Shown piece after piece: positions 32,206 through 40,119 of a DNA stretch of 64,000 nucleotides. Where the stretch lies: the NCBI RefSeq assembly GCF_030412915.1, contig NZ_JAUHJR010000010.1, positions 31,890 through 95,889 of the forward strand, read 5' to 3'. Each line of letters starts with the position of its first letter. Position 1 is the first letter of the stretch. The notes under the pieces are model-generated. The model was not told where the DNA came from. It did no database searches and worked only from the letters and a program-made list of their open reading frames with translations. Made by a program: the position numbers and the translations under genes. Source of the stretch: Nocardioides abyssi. GTDB lineage: Bacteria; Actinomycetota; Actinomycetes; Propionibacteriales; Nocardioidaceae.

Positions 32206-32646
32206 TCACAGACCGGCGGGGCGGCGCATGGGGGTGTGCGGGATGCCGTCCTCGAGGAACTCCGGCCCGTCGGGGGTGAAGCCGAAGCCGGCGTACCACC
32301 GGGCGAGGGGTGACTGGGCGTCGAGCACGACGTCGCGGCCGCGGCAGACCGAGAGCGCGGTGGTCATGACGACGTCGGCGAGGCCCCGGCCGCGGGCGGG
32401 GACGTCGAGCAGCACCCGGCCGATCCGCCACACGTCGCCGTCGTCGAGCACGCGCGCGTAGCCGAGCAGCGAGGAGTCGTCGAGCAGCAGGACGTGCCGG
32501 GTGGCGTCCTCGACGTCGCGGCCGTCGAGGTCGGGATAGGGGCACTCCTGCTCGACGACGAAGACCTGCTGCCGCAGCTGCGCGACGGCGTAGACGGCGT
32601 GCGGGTCGAGCTGGTCGAACGGGACGGCGACGGCGCGGACGGTCAT
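32206..32646 (-). CDS. GNAT acetyltransferase, ElaA-like
   Basis: A 146-residue N-acetyltransferase. LRQQVFVVEQECPYPDLDGRD is the ElaA signature, followed by ARVLDDGDVWRIGRVLLDVPARGRGLADVVM with the CoA-binding RGRGLA turn, and GFTPDGPEFLEDGIPH. It should acetylate a small molecule or protein; ElaA substrates are not known. The ATG overlaps the stop of the upstream alpha/beta hydrolase by 4 bp, so they form an operon. Confidence 0.88.
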   Translation of the reverse strand: MTVRAVAVPFDQLDPHAVYAVAQLRQQVFVVEQECPYPDLDGRDVEDATRHVLLLDDSSLLGYARVLDDGDVWRIGRVLLDVPARGRGLADVVMTTALSVCRGRDVVLDAQSPLARWYAGFGFTPDGPEFLEDGIPHTPMRRPAGL

Positions 32647-33563
32647 CGCAGGAACGCCTCGGTACGCCGCCACGCGCGCCGCGCCTCGGGGACGAGCGGC
32701 AGCAGCGGGTAGACGTGGAGCAGCCCCGGCTCCTCCACGTAGGTCAGGTCCCACCCGGCCTCGGCGGCCCGCCGCGCCAGCAGCCGGGTGCCCGGCGTCA
32801 GCAGGTCACGGGTCCCCTGGAAGACCAGCGCGCGCGGCAGCCCGGCCAGGTCGCCGAGCGCCGGCGAGACCTCGGGCCGGGTGAGGTCGGCCTCCGAGCC
32901 GGCCCACCACGCGGCGTACGCCCTGAGCTTGCCGAGGAACAGCCACGGGTCGACCGCGTCGTACTCCTCGGTCTCCGGCGTGCTCGTCGACAGGTCGACC
33001 CACGGCGCGTGCAGCAGCAGCCGGTCGGGCTGCGGGAGTCCGCGGTCGCGCAGGGACAGCGCCAGCGCGAGGGCGAGCCCGCCACCGGCGGAGTCGCCGG
33101 CGAGCACCGCGCCACCGGGCGAGCGGGCGACCCAGGCGGCGGTGAGGTCGACCAGCGCGTCGTGGGAGTCGCGCCAGGTGTGCTCGGGTGCCAGCGGGTA
33201 GTCCGGCAGCACGACCCGCACGCCGAGCCGGTCGGCCAGCCGCGCGGCGTACCGCACGTGGAAGGGGTCGATCCCCGAGGTGTAACCCCCGCCGTGCAGG
33301 TAGACCACGGTCCGCGACGGCGCGGCACCCCGCGCGGCCAGCACGTACGCCGGGAACGACCCGCCCGCGGCCGGGACCTCGTCGCGGGTCACCACGAAGC
33401 GCCGCTCGAACCGCGTCACCGCGTTGGTGGGCAGCGGGTCGCCGGCCGTGGACCGGTGCCGGGCCTCGAGCCGCGCGCGCTCGACATCGAGGGACTCCAG
33501 CTCGCGTGAGCGGCGGGCGCGGGGGAGGGCCCAGGCGAAGGCCTGGTGGGTCAGCGACGGCAC
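32643..33563 (-). CDS. Alpha/beta hydrolase, hormone-sensitive-lipase family
   Basis: A 306-residue esterase/lipase. The oxyanion HGGG is in VVYLHGGGYTSG, the nucleophile serine in LAGDSAGGGLA, and the acid and histidine probably in FQGTRDLLTPGTRL and GLLHVYPL. PDYPLAPEHTW is a family landmark. The start is a GTG at VPSLTHQAFAW; the longer frame has no homology. It is divergent from the carboxymuconolactone-decarboxylase gene and co-transcribed with the GNAT gene. Short-chain esters are the usual substrates. Confidence 0.88.
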   Translation of the reverse strand: MPSLTHQAFAWALPRARRSRELESLDVERARLEARHRSTAGDPLPTNAVTRFERRFVVTRDEVPAAGGSFPAYVLAARGAAPSRTVVYLHGGGYTSGIDPFHVRYAARLADRLGVRVVLPDYPLAPEHTWRDSHDALVDLTAAWVARSPGGAVLAGDSAGGGLALALALSLRDRGLPQPDRLLLHAPWVDLSTSTPETEEYDAVDPWLFLGKLRAYAAWWAGSEADLTRPEVSPALGDLAGLPRALVFQGTRDLLTPGTRLLARRAAEAGWDLTYVEEPGLLHVYPLLPLVPEARRAWRRTEAFLR

Positions 33564-33653
33564 GACGCCACTCTCACACGGGGCAGGTGTCACACGCAGC
33601 GGCCGGCCGGTGTCTCCAGGGCAGCACACCCCACGAGCGACCAGGAGAGACCC

Positions 33654-34229
33654 ATGCCCAGCACCTTCCGCATCCCCCGCGCCACCCCCACCGGCCTCTG
33701 GGCGAGGGCGATGGAGGCCTACGCCCGCCGCACCTACGGCCAGGTCCCCGACAACGCCTACGTCCTGTGGCACCACCGCAAGGCGCTGCGGGCGGTGCTG
33801 TCGTTCGAGTCCAAGGTGGCCCGCTTCGACGCGCTCGACCCGCACCTGAGGTCCTACGCCCTCCTCGCGAGCGCCGGCACCATCGGGTGCAGCTGGTGCC
33901 TGGACTTCGGCTACTTCCTCGCCCACGACGAGGGCCTGGACCTCGCCAAGGTCCGCGAGGTGCCGCGCTGGCGGGAGGCGGAGGTCTTCACCGACCTCGA
34001 GCGCGACGTCATGGACTACGCCGAGGCGATGAGCGAGACCCCGCTGCGCGTCACCGACGAGATGGTCGCCGGGCTCGTCGAGCGGCTCGGCGTCCCGGCG
34101 GTCGTCGAGCTGACGCAGGTGGTGGCGCTGGAGAACATGCGCTCCCGGTTCAACGCCGCCGCCGGCCTGGAGAGCCAGGGGTTCTCCGACGTCTGCGAGA
34201 TCCCGCTGGCCGTAGGGTCCGAGGCGTGA
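33654..34229 (+). CDS. Carboxymuconolactone decarboxylase/AhpD-like protein
   Basis: A 191-residue helical protein with the CMD-family redox motif GCSWCLDFGYFLAH: two cysteines (CxxC) and a downstream histidine, as in AhpD. It probably acts as a thiol peroxidase or reductase, not a decarboxylase. The ATG has a good ribosome-binding site (AGGAGAGA). Its stop overlaps the GTG of the ECF sigma factor. CMD-family proteins are the classic partners of ECF41 sigma factors, which fits this pairing. Confidence 0.88.
   Translation: MPSTFRIPRATPTGLWARAMEAYARRTYGQVPDNAYVLWHHRKALRAVLSFESKVARFDALDPHLRSYALLASAGTIGCSWCLDFGYFLAHDEGLDLAKVREVPRWREAEVFTDLERDVMDYAEAMSETPLRVTDEMVAGLVERLGVPAVVELTQVVALENMRSRFNAAAGLESQGFSDVCEIPLAVGSEA
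34213..34218 (+). promoter_or_regulatory. Probable -10 element for the sigma factor gene
   Basis: TAGGGT inside the end of the CMD gene lies 7 nt before the sigma factor GTG, so the sigma gene may be transcribed alone as well as with its partner. Confidence 0.5.
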
Positions 34230-35119
34230 GCGAGGTCCGGCCCCACGAGGAGCACTTCGCGACGTACCGCAACCTGCTCTTCACCGTCGCCTACGAGATG
34301 CTCGGCTCGGCCGCCGATGCCGAGGACGTGCTGCAGGAGAGTTGGCTGCGGTGGGCCGAGGTCGACCTCGCAGAGGTCCGCGACCCGCGCTCCTACCTCG
34401 TCCGTACGGTCACCCGGCAGAGCCTCAACCGGCTGCGCACGCTCGCCCGGCGCCGGGAGTCCTACGTCGGCCCGTGGCTGCCGGAGCCGCTGCTCACCGC
34501 GCCCGACGTCGCCGACGACGTCGAGCTCGCCGACAGCGTCTCGACCGCGATGCTGCTGGTGCTGGAGACGCTGACGCCGACGGAGCGGGCGGTGTTCGTG
34601 CTGCGCGAGGTCTTCGACGTGCCGTACGACGAGATCGCGGCCGCCCTGGACAAGTCGCCCGCCGCGGTGCGGCAGGTCGCGCACCGGGCGCGCGGCCACG
34701 TGGAGGCGCGCCGCCCGCGGGTGGACGTGGGGCGCGGCGAGCAGCGTGCGGTCGTGCAGCGGTTCCTGGCGGCCGCGGCCACCGGCGACCTCGCCTCGCT
34801 GGTCGAGGCGCTGGCGCCCGACGTGGTCCTCACCAGCGACGGCGGCGGGCTGCGCTCGGCGGCGCTGCGCCCGATCCTGGGGCGCGACAAGGTGCTGCGC
34901 TTCCTGCTCGGCGTGATGCCGAGCGGGGGCGACGTGCGGATGGACGCGGTCGAGGTCAACGGCGCGCCGGCGCTACGGTTCGTCGTCGACGGGGTGCTCG
35001 ACACGGTGGCGACGCTGCTGGTCGAGGACGGCGTGGTCAGCGGCATCTACCTCGTCCGCAACCCGGAGAAGCTCGCGCGGCTGGACGGTGGGGAGGGGCC
35101 GGTCGCGCTCGCGCGCTAG
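34226..35119 (+). CDS. sigJ: ECF sigma factor, ECF41/SigJ type
   Basis: A 297-residue RNA polymerase sigma factor. Region 2 is at about 8–75 (HFATYRNLLFTVAYEMLGSA, SWLRW) and region 4 at about 115–165 (LTPTERAVFVLREVFDVPYD). A C-terminal SnoaL-like domain follows (about 172–295) with the DGGG motif (SDGGGLRSAALRP) and NPEKL (RNPEKLARL), which correspond to the regulatory DGGGK and NPDKL motifs of ECF41 proteins. In that group this domain takes the place of a separate anti-sigma factor. It partners with the CMD gene upstream. Confidence 0.93.
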   Translation: MSEVRPHEEHFATYRNLLFTVAYEMLGSAADAEDVLQESWLRWAEVDLAEVRDPRSYLVRTVTRQSLNRLRTLARRRESYVGPWLPEPLLTAPDVADDVELADSVSTAMLLVLETLTPTERAVFVLREVFDVPYDEIAAALDKSPAAVRQVAHRARGHVEARRPRVDVGRGEQRAVVQRFLAAAATGDLASLVEALAPDVVLTSDGGGLRSAALRPILGRDKVLRFLLGVMPSGGDVRMDAVEVNGAPALRFVVDGVLDTVATLLVEDGVVSGIYLVRNPEKLARLDGGEGPVALAR

Positions 35120-35122
35120 GGT
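35117..35122 (+). promoter_or_regulatory. Probable -10 element for the thiamine importer operon
   Basis: TAGGGT overlaps the sigma factor stop codon and lies about 7 nt before the 5' edge of the TPP riboswitch, where its transcript would begin. Confidence 0.5.
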
Positions 35123-35129
35123 CACCACC

Positions 35130-35221
35130 ACACGACAGGGGAGCACGCGCAGGCGTGCTGAGAGTGCAGAAGAGCTGCAGACCCTCGAACCTGCTCCGGT
35201 TAGCACCGGCGAAGGGAGTCA
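35130..35221 (+). ncRNA. TPP riboswitch (THI element)
   Basis: The conserved THI-box segments are present in order: ACAGGGGAGC, GCTGAGAGTG, GACCCTCGAACCTG, then CTCCGGTTAGCACCGGCGAA and GGGAGTC. The P1 strands CAGGGG and the 3' segment near GGGAG, the variable P3 hairpin (GCAGAAGAGCTGC) and the pyrophosphate-sensing helix (CCGGTTAGCACCGG) can be traced. It ends 4 nt before the thiB start, so it probably acts on translation initiation: TPP binding should shut off the thiamine importer. Confidence 0.95.
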
Positions 35222-35225
35222 ACGA

Positions 35226-36299
35226 ATGAGATCCGTGCGCGCGCTCGCGTCCGTCCTGCTGGCGGGGGTGGCCACCACCGCCCTCACCTCCTGCTCGCTC
35301 GTCGGGGGAGGTGACGAGGAGGAGACCGCCAACGGCTCGCCCGGCAAGGTCGTGCTGGTCACCCACGAGTCCTTCGCGCTGCCCGAGGAGGTGCTCGACC
35401 GCTTCGAGGAGGAGAGCGGGTTCCGCCTCGAGGTCCGCAGCGCCGGCGACGCGGGCTCGTTGACCAACCGCCTCGTGCTGACCAAGGACCGCCCGATCGG
35501 CGACGTCGTGTTCGGCATCGACAACACCTTCGCCTCGCGGGCGGTCGACGAGGGCGTGCTGGCCGACACCGACGTCGAGCGGCCGGCCGGCGCGGCGGCG
35601 TACGACCTGGAGCCCCGGAGCGACACGGCCGACGACCTGGTGCCGGTCGACACCGGCCACGTCTGCGTCAACGTCGACGACACCTGGTTCGAGCGCGAGG
35701 GCGTCGAGCCGCCGCGGACGCTGGCGGACCTGACCGAGCCGGCCTACCGCGACCTGACCGTCGTGCCGGGCGCGACCACGAGCTCGCCGGGCCTGGCCTT
35801 CCTGCTCGCGACGATCGCGGAGGAGGGCGAGGACTGGCCGGCCTACTGGGAGCGGCTCCTGGCCAACGGCGCCAAGCTCGTCGACGGCTGGTCGGACGCC
35901 TACCAGGTCGACTTCACCCAGGGCGGGGCGAAGGGCGACCGGCCGATCGTCGTCTCCTACGACTCCTCGCCGGCCTTCACCCTCGACGGCGAGGGCGGCA
36001 CCACCACCAGCGCGCTGCTCGACACCTGCGTGCGCCAGGTGGAGTACGCCGGGCTGCTCGCGGGCGCGGCCAACCCCGACGGCGGCACCGCGCTGCTGGA
36101 GTTCCTGCTGAGCCCCGAGGTGCAGCGGGCGCTGCCCGACTCGATGTACGTCTTCCCGGTCCGCGACGACGTCGACCTGCCCACCGACTGGGCCCGGTTC
36201 GCGGAGCAGCCGGAGGCGGCGTACGACGTGGACCCGGCCGAGATCGCGGCCAACCGCGACGACTGGCTGCGCGAGTGGAGCGACGTCACCTCGCGGTGA
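35226..36299 (+). CDS. thiB: Thiamine ABC transporter substrate-binding lipoprotein
   Basis: A 357-residue solute-binding lipoprotein. The signal peptide has a lipobox with C23 (ALTSC). KVVLVTHESFALPEEVLDRF and SGFRLEVRSAGDAGSL begin the ThiB/TbpA-type fold, and SYDSSPAF and FLLSPEVQRALPDSMYVFPV are typical of thiamine-binding proteins. Its ATG is directly downstream of a TPP riboswitch, which makes thiamine or its phosphate the ligand. It heads thiB-thiP-thiQ. Confidence 0.93.
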   Translation: MRSVRALASVLLAGVATTALTSCSLVGGGDEEETANGSPGKVVLVTHESFALPEEVLDRFEEESGFRLEVRSAGDAGSLTNRLVLTKDRPIGDVVFGIDNTFASRAVDEGVLADTDVERPAGAAAYDLEPRSDTADDLVPVDTGHVCVNVDDTWFEREGVEPPRTLADLTEPAYRDLTVVPGATTSSPGLAFLLATIAEEGEDWPAYWERLLANGAKLVDGWSDAYQVDFTQGGAKGDRPIVVSYDSSPAFTLDGEGGTTTSALLDTCVRQVEYAGLLAGAANPDGGTALLEFLLSPEVQRALPDSMYVFPVRDDVDLPTDWARFAEQPEAAYDVDPAEIAANRDDWLREWSDVTSR

Positions 36300-36324
36300 C
36301 CGGCCCGCCGGTGGACCCCCAGCG

Positions 36325-37956
36325 ATGAGGCGCACGCTCGCCCTGCTCGGCCTGGCCCTCGGGCCGGTGCTGGTGCTCGGCGTGTTCTTCGTGCTGCCGG
36401 TCGCGGGCATGGTGGCCCGCGGTTTCTGGCCCGACGGCGCCTTCGACCCGGGCGGCGTGCTGGAGGTGCTGGCCCGCCCGCGGACGGGCCGCGTCGTGTG
36501 GTTCACGCTGTGGTCCTCGGCGGTCGCGACCGTGGTCTCGGTGCTGCTGGGGCTGCCGGCGGCGTACGCCCTGCACCGGCTGGACCTGCCGCTGCGCCGG
36601 GTCGTGCGCGCCGCGCTGCTGGTGCCGTTCGTGCTGCCGACCGTCGTGGTCGGCGTCGCCTTCCGCGAGCTGCTCGGCGAGGCCGGCCCGCTCGGCGGTC
36701 TCGGCCTCGACGGGACGCCGGTGGCGATCGTCGCGGGGCTGGCGTTCTTCAACGTCGCGGTGGTCGTCCGCAGCGTCGGCGCCGCCTGGGAGGGGCTCGA
36801 CCCGCGGCCTGCGGAGGCGGCGGCCGCGCTCGGCGCGTCGCCCGCCCAGGTGCTGCGGACCGTCACGCTGCCCGCACTCCGGCCGGCGATCGTGTCGGCG
36901 GCGAGCGTGGTCTTCCTGTTCTGCGCGACGTCCTTCGGCGTCGTGCTGACCCTCGGCGGGCTGCGGTACGCCTCGGTCGAGACCGAGATCTACCTGCTCA
37001 CCACCAACCTGCTCGACCTCCAGGCGGCGGCGGCCCTCTCGGTGGTGCAGCTGGTCGCGATCACCGCGCTGCTCGCCCTCGCGGCGCGGCTGCGGACCGT
37101 GCCCGACCCGGCCGTCGCGCGGCGCACCTCCCGCCCGCGTGCCGTGCGCCGCTCCGACTGGCCGCAGGTGACCGCGACCCTGCTGCTGCTCGTGCTGGTC
37201 GCGGCACCGCTGGTGACCCTGGTCGTCGGGTCGCTGCGGGTCGGCGACGCGTGGAGCCTGGGCAACTACCGCGCCCTCCAGACGACCGGCGAGGGGGCGC
37301 TGCTCGTGCCGGTGACCGAGGCGCTGGTGACCTCACTGCGCACCGCCGTCGACGCCACCTGGATGGCGCTGCTGCTCGGGCTGGTCGTCGCGGTCGTGGT
37401 CACCCGCCGGTCGCGCACGCCGGGGGAGCGGCGGGTCCGGTCGGTGCTCGACGGCTTCTTCATGCTGCCGCTCGGGGTCTCCGCGGTGACCCTCGGCTTC
37501 GGGTTCCTCATCACCCTCGACCGGCCGCCGCTGGACCTGCGCGACTCCGCGCTGCTCGTGCCGGTCGCGCAGGCGCTGGTCGCCCTGCCGCTGGTGGTCC
37601 GCACGATCGTGCCGGTGCTCGCCGGCATCGACGACCGCCAGCGCCAGGCCGCCGCGTCGCTCGGCGCCGGCGGGCTGCGCACGCTCGCGACCGTCGACCT
37701 GCCCGTGGTCTGGCGGCCGCTGCTCGCGGCGGCCGGGTTCGCCTTCGCCGCGTCGCTCGGCGAGTTCGGCGCGACCGCGTTCCTGGCCCGCGAGGACCGC
37801 GCCACCGTCCCGGTCGTCATCTTCCGCCTCATCGGCAGCCCCGGCGCGATGGGCTACGGGATGGCGCTGGCCGCCTCCGTCGTCCTGGCCACCACCACCG
37901 CCGTCGTGATGCTCGCCGTCGAGCGGCTGCGCGTCCCCTCCCTGGGAGCCTTCTGA
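36325..37956 (+). CDS. thiP: Thiamine ABC transporter permease
   Basis: A 543-residue fused permease with two copies of the binding-protein-dependent transport domain and about 12 membrane helices. Each half has an EAA coupling loop: RPAEAAAALGASPAQVLRTV in the first, and RQAAASLGAGGLRTLATVDL in the second. This is the ThiP organisation. The ATG is 25 bp after thiB and the stop (TGA) is immediately followed by the thiQ ATG, so the importer subunits are made together under riboswitch control. Confidence 0.93.
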   Translation: MRRTLALLGLALGPVLVLGVFFVLPVAGMVARGFWPDGAFDPGGVLEVLARPRTGRVVWFTLWSSAVATVVSVLLGLPAAYALHRLDLPLRRVVRAALLVPFVLPTVVVGVAFRELLGEAGPLGGLGLDGTPVAIVAGLAFFNVAVVVRSVGAAWEGLDPRPAEAAAALGASPAQVLRTVTLPALRPAIVSAASVVFLFCATSFGVVLTLGGLRYASVETEIYLLTTNLLDLQAAAALSVVQLVAITALLALAARLRTVPDPAVARRTSRPRAVRRSDWPQVTATLLLLVLVAAPLVTLVVGSLRVGDAWSLGNYRALQTTGEGALLVPVTEALVTSLRTAVDATWMALLLGLVVAVVVTRRSRTPGERRVRSVLDGFFMLPLGVSAVTLGFGFLITLDRPPLDLRDSALLVPVAQALVALPLVVRTIVPVLAGIDDRQRQAAASLGAGGLRTLATVDLPVVWRPLLAAAGFAFAASLGEFGATAFLAREDRATVPVVIFRLIGSPGAMGYGMALAASVVLATTTAVVMLAVERLRVPSLGAF

Positions 37957-38946
37957 ATGCTGTCCCTCACCGACGTCTCCGTCGCCTACGACGGCGTGCC
38001 CGCCGTCCGCGACGTCACCCTCGACCTGCCCGACGGCGAGGTGCTCGCCGTCCTCGGCCCGTCCGGCTGCGGCAAGTCCACGCTGCTGCGCGCGGTCGCC
38101 GGGCTCGAGCCGGCCGCCGGCACCATCGCGTGGGACGGCACCGACCTGGCCCGCACGCCCACCCACAAGCGCGGCTTCGCGCTGATGTTCCAGGACGGCC
38201 AGCTCTTCGGGCACCTCACCGTCGCCCGCAACGTCGGCTACGCGCTGCGCCTGCGCCGCGCCCCCGACACCGCCCGCCGCGTCGCGGAGCTGCTCGCGCT
38301 CGTCGGTCTGGAGGGGTACGCCGAGCGGCTGCCCGCCACCCTGTCCGGCGGCGAGCGCCAGCGGGTCGCGCTGGCCCGGGCGCTGGCGGTGCAGCCGCGG
38401 CTGCTGCTGCTCGACGAGCCGCTCTCCGCGCTCGACGCCGGCCTGCGCGAGCGGCTCGCCGTCGACCTGCGCCACATCCTCCGTGAGGCCGGCACCACCG
38501 CGCTGATGGTCACCCACGACCACGAGGAGGCGTTCACCGTCGCCGACCGGCTCGCGGTGATGCGCGCTGGTCGGGTCGTCCAGCAGGGTGCGATCGACGA
38601 GGTGTGGCGGGCGCCGGCCGACCGCGGGACCGCGCTGTTCCTCGGCTACGCCCGCGTGCTGGAGGGCGCCGCGGCCGAGCTGGTCCTCGGCCGGCCCGCC
38701 CCCGCCGTCGCCGTACGCCGCTCGGCGCTCGTGCTCGACGAGGCCGGCCGGCTCGCCGGGACCGTCCGGGCCGCGCGGGCCACGCCGACCCAGGTGCGGC
38801 TCGTGGTCGACGTCGCGGGGCTCGGCGAGGTCGACGCCGTGGCGCCGCTCGACCGCCGCCCGGCCCTCGGTGCACCGGTGCGGCTCGGGGTGGACGCGTC
38901 GCGACTCGCGGTGGTCGGCGCCGCGCCCTCCGACAGCGCCGTCTGA
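37957..38946 (+). CDS. thiQ: Thiamine ABC transporter ATP-binding protein
   Basis: ATPase of 329 residues. Walker A is GPSGCGKST (about 36–44), followed by the Q-loop MFQDGQLFGHLTVARNV, signature LSGGERQ, Walker B LLLLDEPLSALD and the switch histidine in MVTHDHEEAFTVA. The last about 95 residues form an extra regulatory (TOBE-like) domain not found in short ThiQ proteins such as that of E. coli. It starts at the base after the thiP stop. Confidence 0.93.
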   Translation: MLSLTDVSVAYDGVPAVRDVTLDLPDGEVLAVLGPSGCGKSTLLRAVAGLEPAAGTIAWDGTDLARTPTHKRGFALMFQDGQLFGHLTVARNVGYALRLRRAPDTARRVAELLALVGLEGYAERLPATLSGGERQRVALARALAVQPRLLLLDEPLSALDAGLRERLAVDLRHILREAGTTALMVTHDHEEAFTVADRLAVMRAGRVVQQGAIDEVWRAPADRGTALFLGYARVLEGAAAELVLGRPAPAVAVRRSALVLDEAGRLAGTVRAARATPTQVRLVVDVAGLGEVDAVAPLDRRPALGAPVRLGVDASRLAVVGAAPSDSAV

Positions 38947-38955
38947 CGGCGTACC

Positions 38956-38961
38956 TAGACT
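38956..38961 (+). promoter_or_regulatory. Probable -10 element for the PAP2 gene
   Basis: TAGACT is 7 nt before the GTG of the PAP2 family gene, in keeping with a leaderless transcript separate from thiBPQ. Confidence 0.5.
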
Positions 38962-38968
38962 GACCCCC

Positions 38969-40006
38969 GTGTACCGCCGCGCCTACGCCCTGCTCGTCGC
39001 GACGGCGCTGGCGATCGGCGCGTGGGCCGTCATCACCGCTGTCATCATCGACCGCCCCCTGATCGACCCCGAGGGCAGCTTCCTCGGCCCGTCGTGGCTG
39101 CGGCTGCCGCTGCTGTGCATCGGCGCGCTGCTGCTCGACCTGGTGCCACGGGCGCTCTGGCTCTCCCGCGGCCGGGTGCCCGAGATGCCCCAGATCGCGC
39201 GGGACCGGCTGCGGTCGCACTGGAACCGCGAGCGCGTGCTGCTGGTGATGCTCGGCATCGTCAGCTTCTACGTCATCTACGTCTGCTACCGGAACCTCAA
39301 GTCGTTCCTGCCGCTGGTCAGCGACCGGATGTACGACCGCGAGCTGCACCTGGTCGACCGGATCCTCTTCTTCGGCCACGAGCCCGCCGGGATCATCCAC
39401 GACATCCTCGGCCGCACCGTCGTGGCGCACGTGCTCTCGACCTTCTACCTGCTGTTCATCCCGATGGTCGCGATCCTGGTGACCGTCTGGCTGGTGTGGT
39501 CGCGCAACCTCTCCTTCGGCTGGTGGTTCGTCACCTCCCAGGGGCTCGCCTGGACGCTCGGCACGATCTCCTACTACGCGCTGCCGACGCTCGGCCCGGG
39601 CCTGGAGTACCCGCACCTCTACGACCTGGCGCACACCGGCACCACCGACCTGATGAACTCCCTGGTCAGTGCGCGGCAGAACGTCCTGTGGAGCGACGGC
39701 CAGGCGCAGACCGTCGCCGGCTTCGCGAGCCTGCACACCGCGATCTCGCTGCTGTGGGCGCTGATGGTGCAGTACACCGTCCAGTCCCGCGCGCTGCGCA
39801 TCCTGTTCTGGGTCAACTTCGGCCTGACCGTGGTCGCGACCCTCTACTTCGGCTGGCACTACGTCGCCGACGACGTGGCCGGCATCTTCATCGCGCTCTT
39901 CTCCTTCTACGTCGGCGGCGTCGCCACCGGGCAGAAGTTCGACCGGCACGGGCTGTCGTCGCACCCGACGACTACCACCGCCGCGGTCCCCGTCGACCGG
40001 GAGTGA
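38969..40006 (+). CDS. PAP2 superfamily membrane protein (AUR1-like)
   Basis: A 345-residue integral membrane protein with about six to eight helices. The phosphatase/transferase motifs are in FASLHTAISLLWALM and LYFGWHYVADDVAGI, with the two histidines and the aspartate that form the PAP2 active site; an upstream RDR-like segment in SDRMYDRELHLVDR precedes them. Such AUR1/inositol-phosphotransferase-like proteins in actinobacteria are thought to act on lipid phosphates. The GTG start is preceded by a -10 hexamer, not a ribosome-binding site. Confidence 0.85.
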   Translation: MYRRAYALLVATALAIGAWAVITAVIIDRPLIDPEGSFLGPSWLRLPLLCIGALLLDLVPRALWLSRGRVPEMPQIARDRLRSHWNRERVLLVMLGIVSFYVIYVCYRNLKSFLPLVSDRMYDRELHLVDRILFFGHEPAGIIHDILGRTVVAHVLSTFYLLFIPMVAILVTVWLVWSRNLSFGWWFVTSQGLAWTLGTISYYALPTLGPGLEYPHLYDLAHTGTTDLMNSLVSARQNVLWSDGQAQTVAGFASLHTAISLLWALMVQYTVQSRALRILFWVNFGLTVVATLYFGWHYVADDVAGIFIALFSFYVGGVATGQKFDRHGLSSHPTTTTAAVPVDRE

Positions 40007-40019
40007 CCTCGGCGCCTTA

Positions 40020-40039
40020 GAACTACACCAGTGTGGTTC
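40020..40039. promoter_or_regulatory. Dyad upstream of the NlpC/P60 gene
   Basis: GAACTACACCAGTGTGGTTC is a 20-bp dyad with one mismatched pair, about 80 bp before the wall-hydrolase gene and 14 bp after the PAP2 stop. It could be an operator or a weak terminator. Confidence 0.35.
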
Positions 40040-40106
40040 GCAAGGCGACACGCCGGTGGCGGTGCGGATTTCTGCGTCAGATGTGGCGGATGTGACGGAA
40101 GTGGCC

Positions 40107-40112
40107 TAAGTT
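40107..40112 (+). promoter_or_regulatory. Probable -10 element for the NlpC/P60 gene
   Basis: TAAGTT is 7 nt before the GTG of the wall hydrolase; no ribosome-binding site is seen, so a leaderless transcript is likely. Confidence 0.5.
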
Positions 40113-40119
40113 CCGGCGG

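Noticed and set aside
33654-34229. True 4-carboxymuconolactone decarboxylase of protocatechuate catabolism
   Set aside because: The CxxC plus histidine pattern is that of AhpD-type redox proteins and no pca genes are present; the sigma-factor partnership explains it better.
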